Origin: Piscirickettsiaceae bacterium
GTDB taxonomy: Bacteria > Pseudomonadota > Gammaproteobacteria > Thiomicrospirales > Thiomicrospiraceae
Assembly: GCA_021767305.1 (NCBI GenBank)
Contig: JAASTL010000093.1
Span: 1 to 5,552, forward strand
DNA: 5,552 nt
Direction: 5' to 3'
Part shown: positions 4,427 through 5,552 of the stretch, piece by piece
Position numbering within the stretch: position 1 is the first letter of the stretch
Layout of the letters: the number at the start of each line of letters is the position of its first letter
Notes under the pieces: generated by a model
Told to the model about the DNA's origin: nothing
Seen by the model: the letters and a program-made list of their open reading frames with translations, nothing else
Database searches by the model: none
Position numbers and translations under genes: made by a program

Positions 4427-5552
4427 ATGAAAAATCGTACATTTGATGTTGTTATTGTGGGTGGTGGTATAACCGGTAGTGCGCTGACGTATATGCTCGC
4501 CAAGTACACAAATGTCGAATCTATCGCCATGCTAGAAAAATATGGCTCTTTGGCTCCGCTGAACTCTCATGCCCGCTCAAACAGCCAAACTCTACACTGT
4601 GGTGACATTGAAACGAACTACACTTTGGAAAAGGCCAAATTAGTTAAACAGCAAGCCAATATGCTGGTGCACTATGCTGACCAAGTAGATCACAACGACT
4701 TTCTCTATAAATTCCCAAAAATGATTTTAGCGGTGGGGGAAGATGAGTGTGAACGCTTAGAAAAACGTCATGAAGAATTTGCCGAAGCTTTCCCTTACAT
4801 GGAACTTTGGGACGCTGAGCGTATTGCTGAAGTTGAACCAGCCGTTGCTCTGATTGATGGCAAACCGCGTCCAGAAAAAATCCTTGCCTCCGGTTGTACC
4901 GATGAATATTCCGCGGTGAACTACGGCAACTTAGCGCGCTCTTTTGTAAATAGTGCCCGCAAAACTAATAAAGAGATCAATATCTCAGTTAGCTGTGAAG
5001 TCAGTAAAATCCAGAAATACGACGATCATTATGAGCTGTTCACCCCGCAAGGCACGTTTATGGCAAAGTTTGTCGTGGTTTCAGCGGGTGCTCACAGTCT
5101 GCTGCTTGCTAACCAGCTTGGACACGGTTTGGATATGTCTCTACTGCCCATGGCAGGAAGCTTCTATTACGTGCCGAAAATGTTGAACGGTAAAGTTTAC
5201 ACCATGCAAAACGACAAGCTGCCATTTGCTGCATTGCATGGTGATCCAGACCTTATCGAGATGAACAAAACTCGTCTTGGGCCAACAGCCCTGGTTTTAC
5301 CTAAACTTGAACGTTACACCGGTGGTACTTATTGGGATTTCTGGAAGAGCCTCAAACTAGATGGTAAGGTCATCCGTGTTTTCTGGGATCTAATGAAAGA
5401 CAGTACCATCCGTAATTACATCTTTAGAAACTTTGCTTTTGAAATTCCAAAACTGCGTCAAAAACTGTTTGCTAAAGACGCGCAGAAAATTATTCCAAGC
5501 ATCAAACCTGAAGACTTGGAGTACGCTTCTGGTATTGGAGGCCTACGCCCTC
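4427..5552 (+). CDS. mqo: Malate:quinone oxidoreductase-like FAD enzyme, C-terminus missing
   Basis: Oxidises L-malate to oxaloacetate and passes the electrons through FAD to membrane quinone, a TCA-cycle step bound to the inner-membrane face. 375 codons are visible before the window ends. The N-terminus is a classic FAD fold: VVIVGGGITGS (residues 8-18) with GxGxxG at 12-17, and Glu37 closing the second strand to hold the ribose. Then comes NSHARSNSQTLHCGDIETNY (46-65), the family signature block, and AVNYGNL, VVSAGAHS and MAGSFYYV further on. The last visible residues, GIGGLRP, begin the second FAD-contacting block of the family. The block pattern is closest to the Campylobacter/Helicobacter-type Mqo as I recall it. 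The ATG is chosen because the FAD fold begins directly after it; AAGG (4420-4423) and an earlier AAAGAG are the only ribosome-site candidates. A related FAD-dependent dehydrogenase with another substrate cannot be excluded without the C-terminus. Confidence 0.82.
   Translation, partial: MKNRTFDVVIVGGGITGSALTYMLAKYTNVESIAMLEKYGSLAPLNSHARSNSQTLHCGDIETNYTLEKAKLVKQQANMLVHYADQVDHNDFLYKFPKMILAVGEDECERLEKRHEEFAEAFPYMELWDAERIAEVEPAVALIDGKPRPEKILASGCTDEYSAVNYGNLARSFVNSARKTNKEINISVSCEVSKIQKYDDHYELFTPQGTFMAKFVVVSAGAHSLLLANQLGHGLDMSLLPMAGSFYYVPKMLNGKVYTMQNDKLPFAALHGDPDLIEMNKTRLGPTALVLPKLERYTGGTYWDFWKSLKLDGKVIRVFWDLMKDSTIRNYIFRNFAFEIPKLRQKLFAKDAQKIIPSIKPEDLEYASGIGGLRP

Noticed and set aside
4402..4446. 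14-codon frame overlapping the start of the Mqo-like gene
   Set aside because: Considered as a coupled leader peptide, but it lacks a ribosome site and runs of any regulatory codon; chance is likely.
4953..5186. 77-codon plus-strand frame inside the Mqo-like gene
   Set aside because: Out of frame with the conserved FAD enzyme that covers the whole region.

Overview
The window looks like an ordinary chromosomal stretch of an AT-leaning gammaproteobacterium. The evidence is a tRNA-Arg(CCG) very close to the E. coli form, an E. coli-like ferrochelatase, and a FolM-type pteridine reductase. The right-edge gene is a malate:quinone oxidoreductase of the form I associate from memory with Campylobacter/Helicobacter and with sulfur-oxidising Thiomicrospira relatives. 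A Thiomicrospira/Hydrogenovibrio-like marine host is therefore plausible, but this is inference.

Layout, left to right. Bases 1-576 hold a tight two-gene minus-strand operon of unknown function: a 72-aa helical protein, then a protein with a His-Cys-His-His cluster that runs off the left edge. Directly upstream of this operon (about 600-769) sits a 160-bp palindromic element. It has 15-17-bp perfect terminal inverted repeats, a 20-bp central palindrome on the same axis, and a TAATA direct repeat on each side, so it looks like a MITE (small non-autonomous transposable element). A tRNA-Arg gene with its own promoter lies at 909-985. A small secreted helical protein with two cysteines (1220-1537) ends in a strong rho-independent terminator.

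hemH (1707-2825, TTG start) follows, with its own hairpin and terminator. folM (minus strand, 3677-2937) converges on it. Upstream of folM is an AT-rich, gene-free spacer with a triple 11-bp tandem repeat. Next comes a small two-helix membrane protein on the minus strand (4220-3996). It is divergent from the Mqo-like flavoprotein that starts at 4427 and runs off the right edge.

The named genes are housekeeping and do not form one pathway. HemH completes haem synthesis, FolM makes tetrahydromonapterin or reduces folate, and Mqo feeds malate electrons into the quinone pool. I see no clear new multi-gene system. The most unusual items are the palindromic element in the operon's leader and the uncharacterised HCHH-protein/72-aa pair it sits beside.
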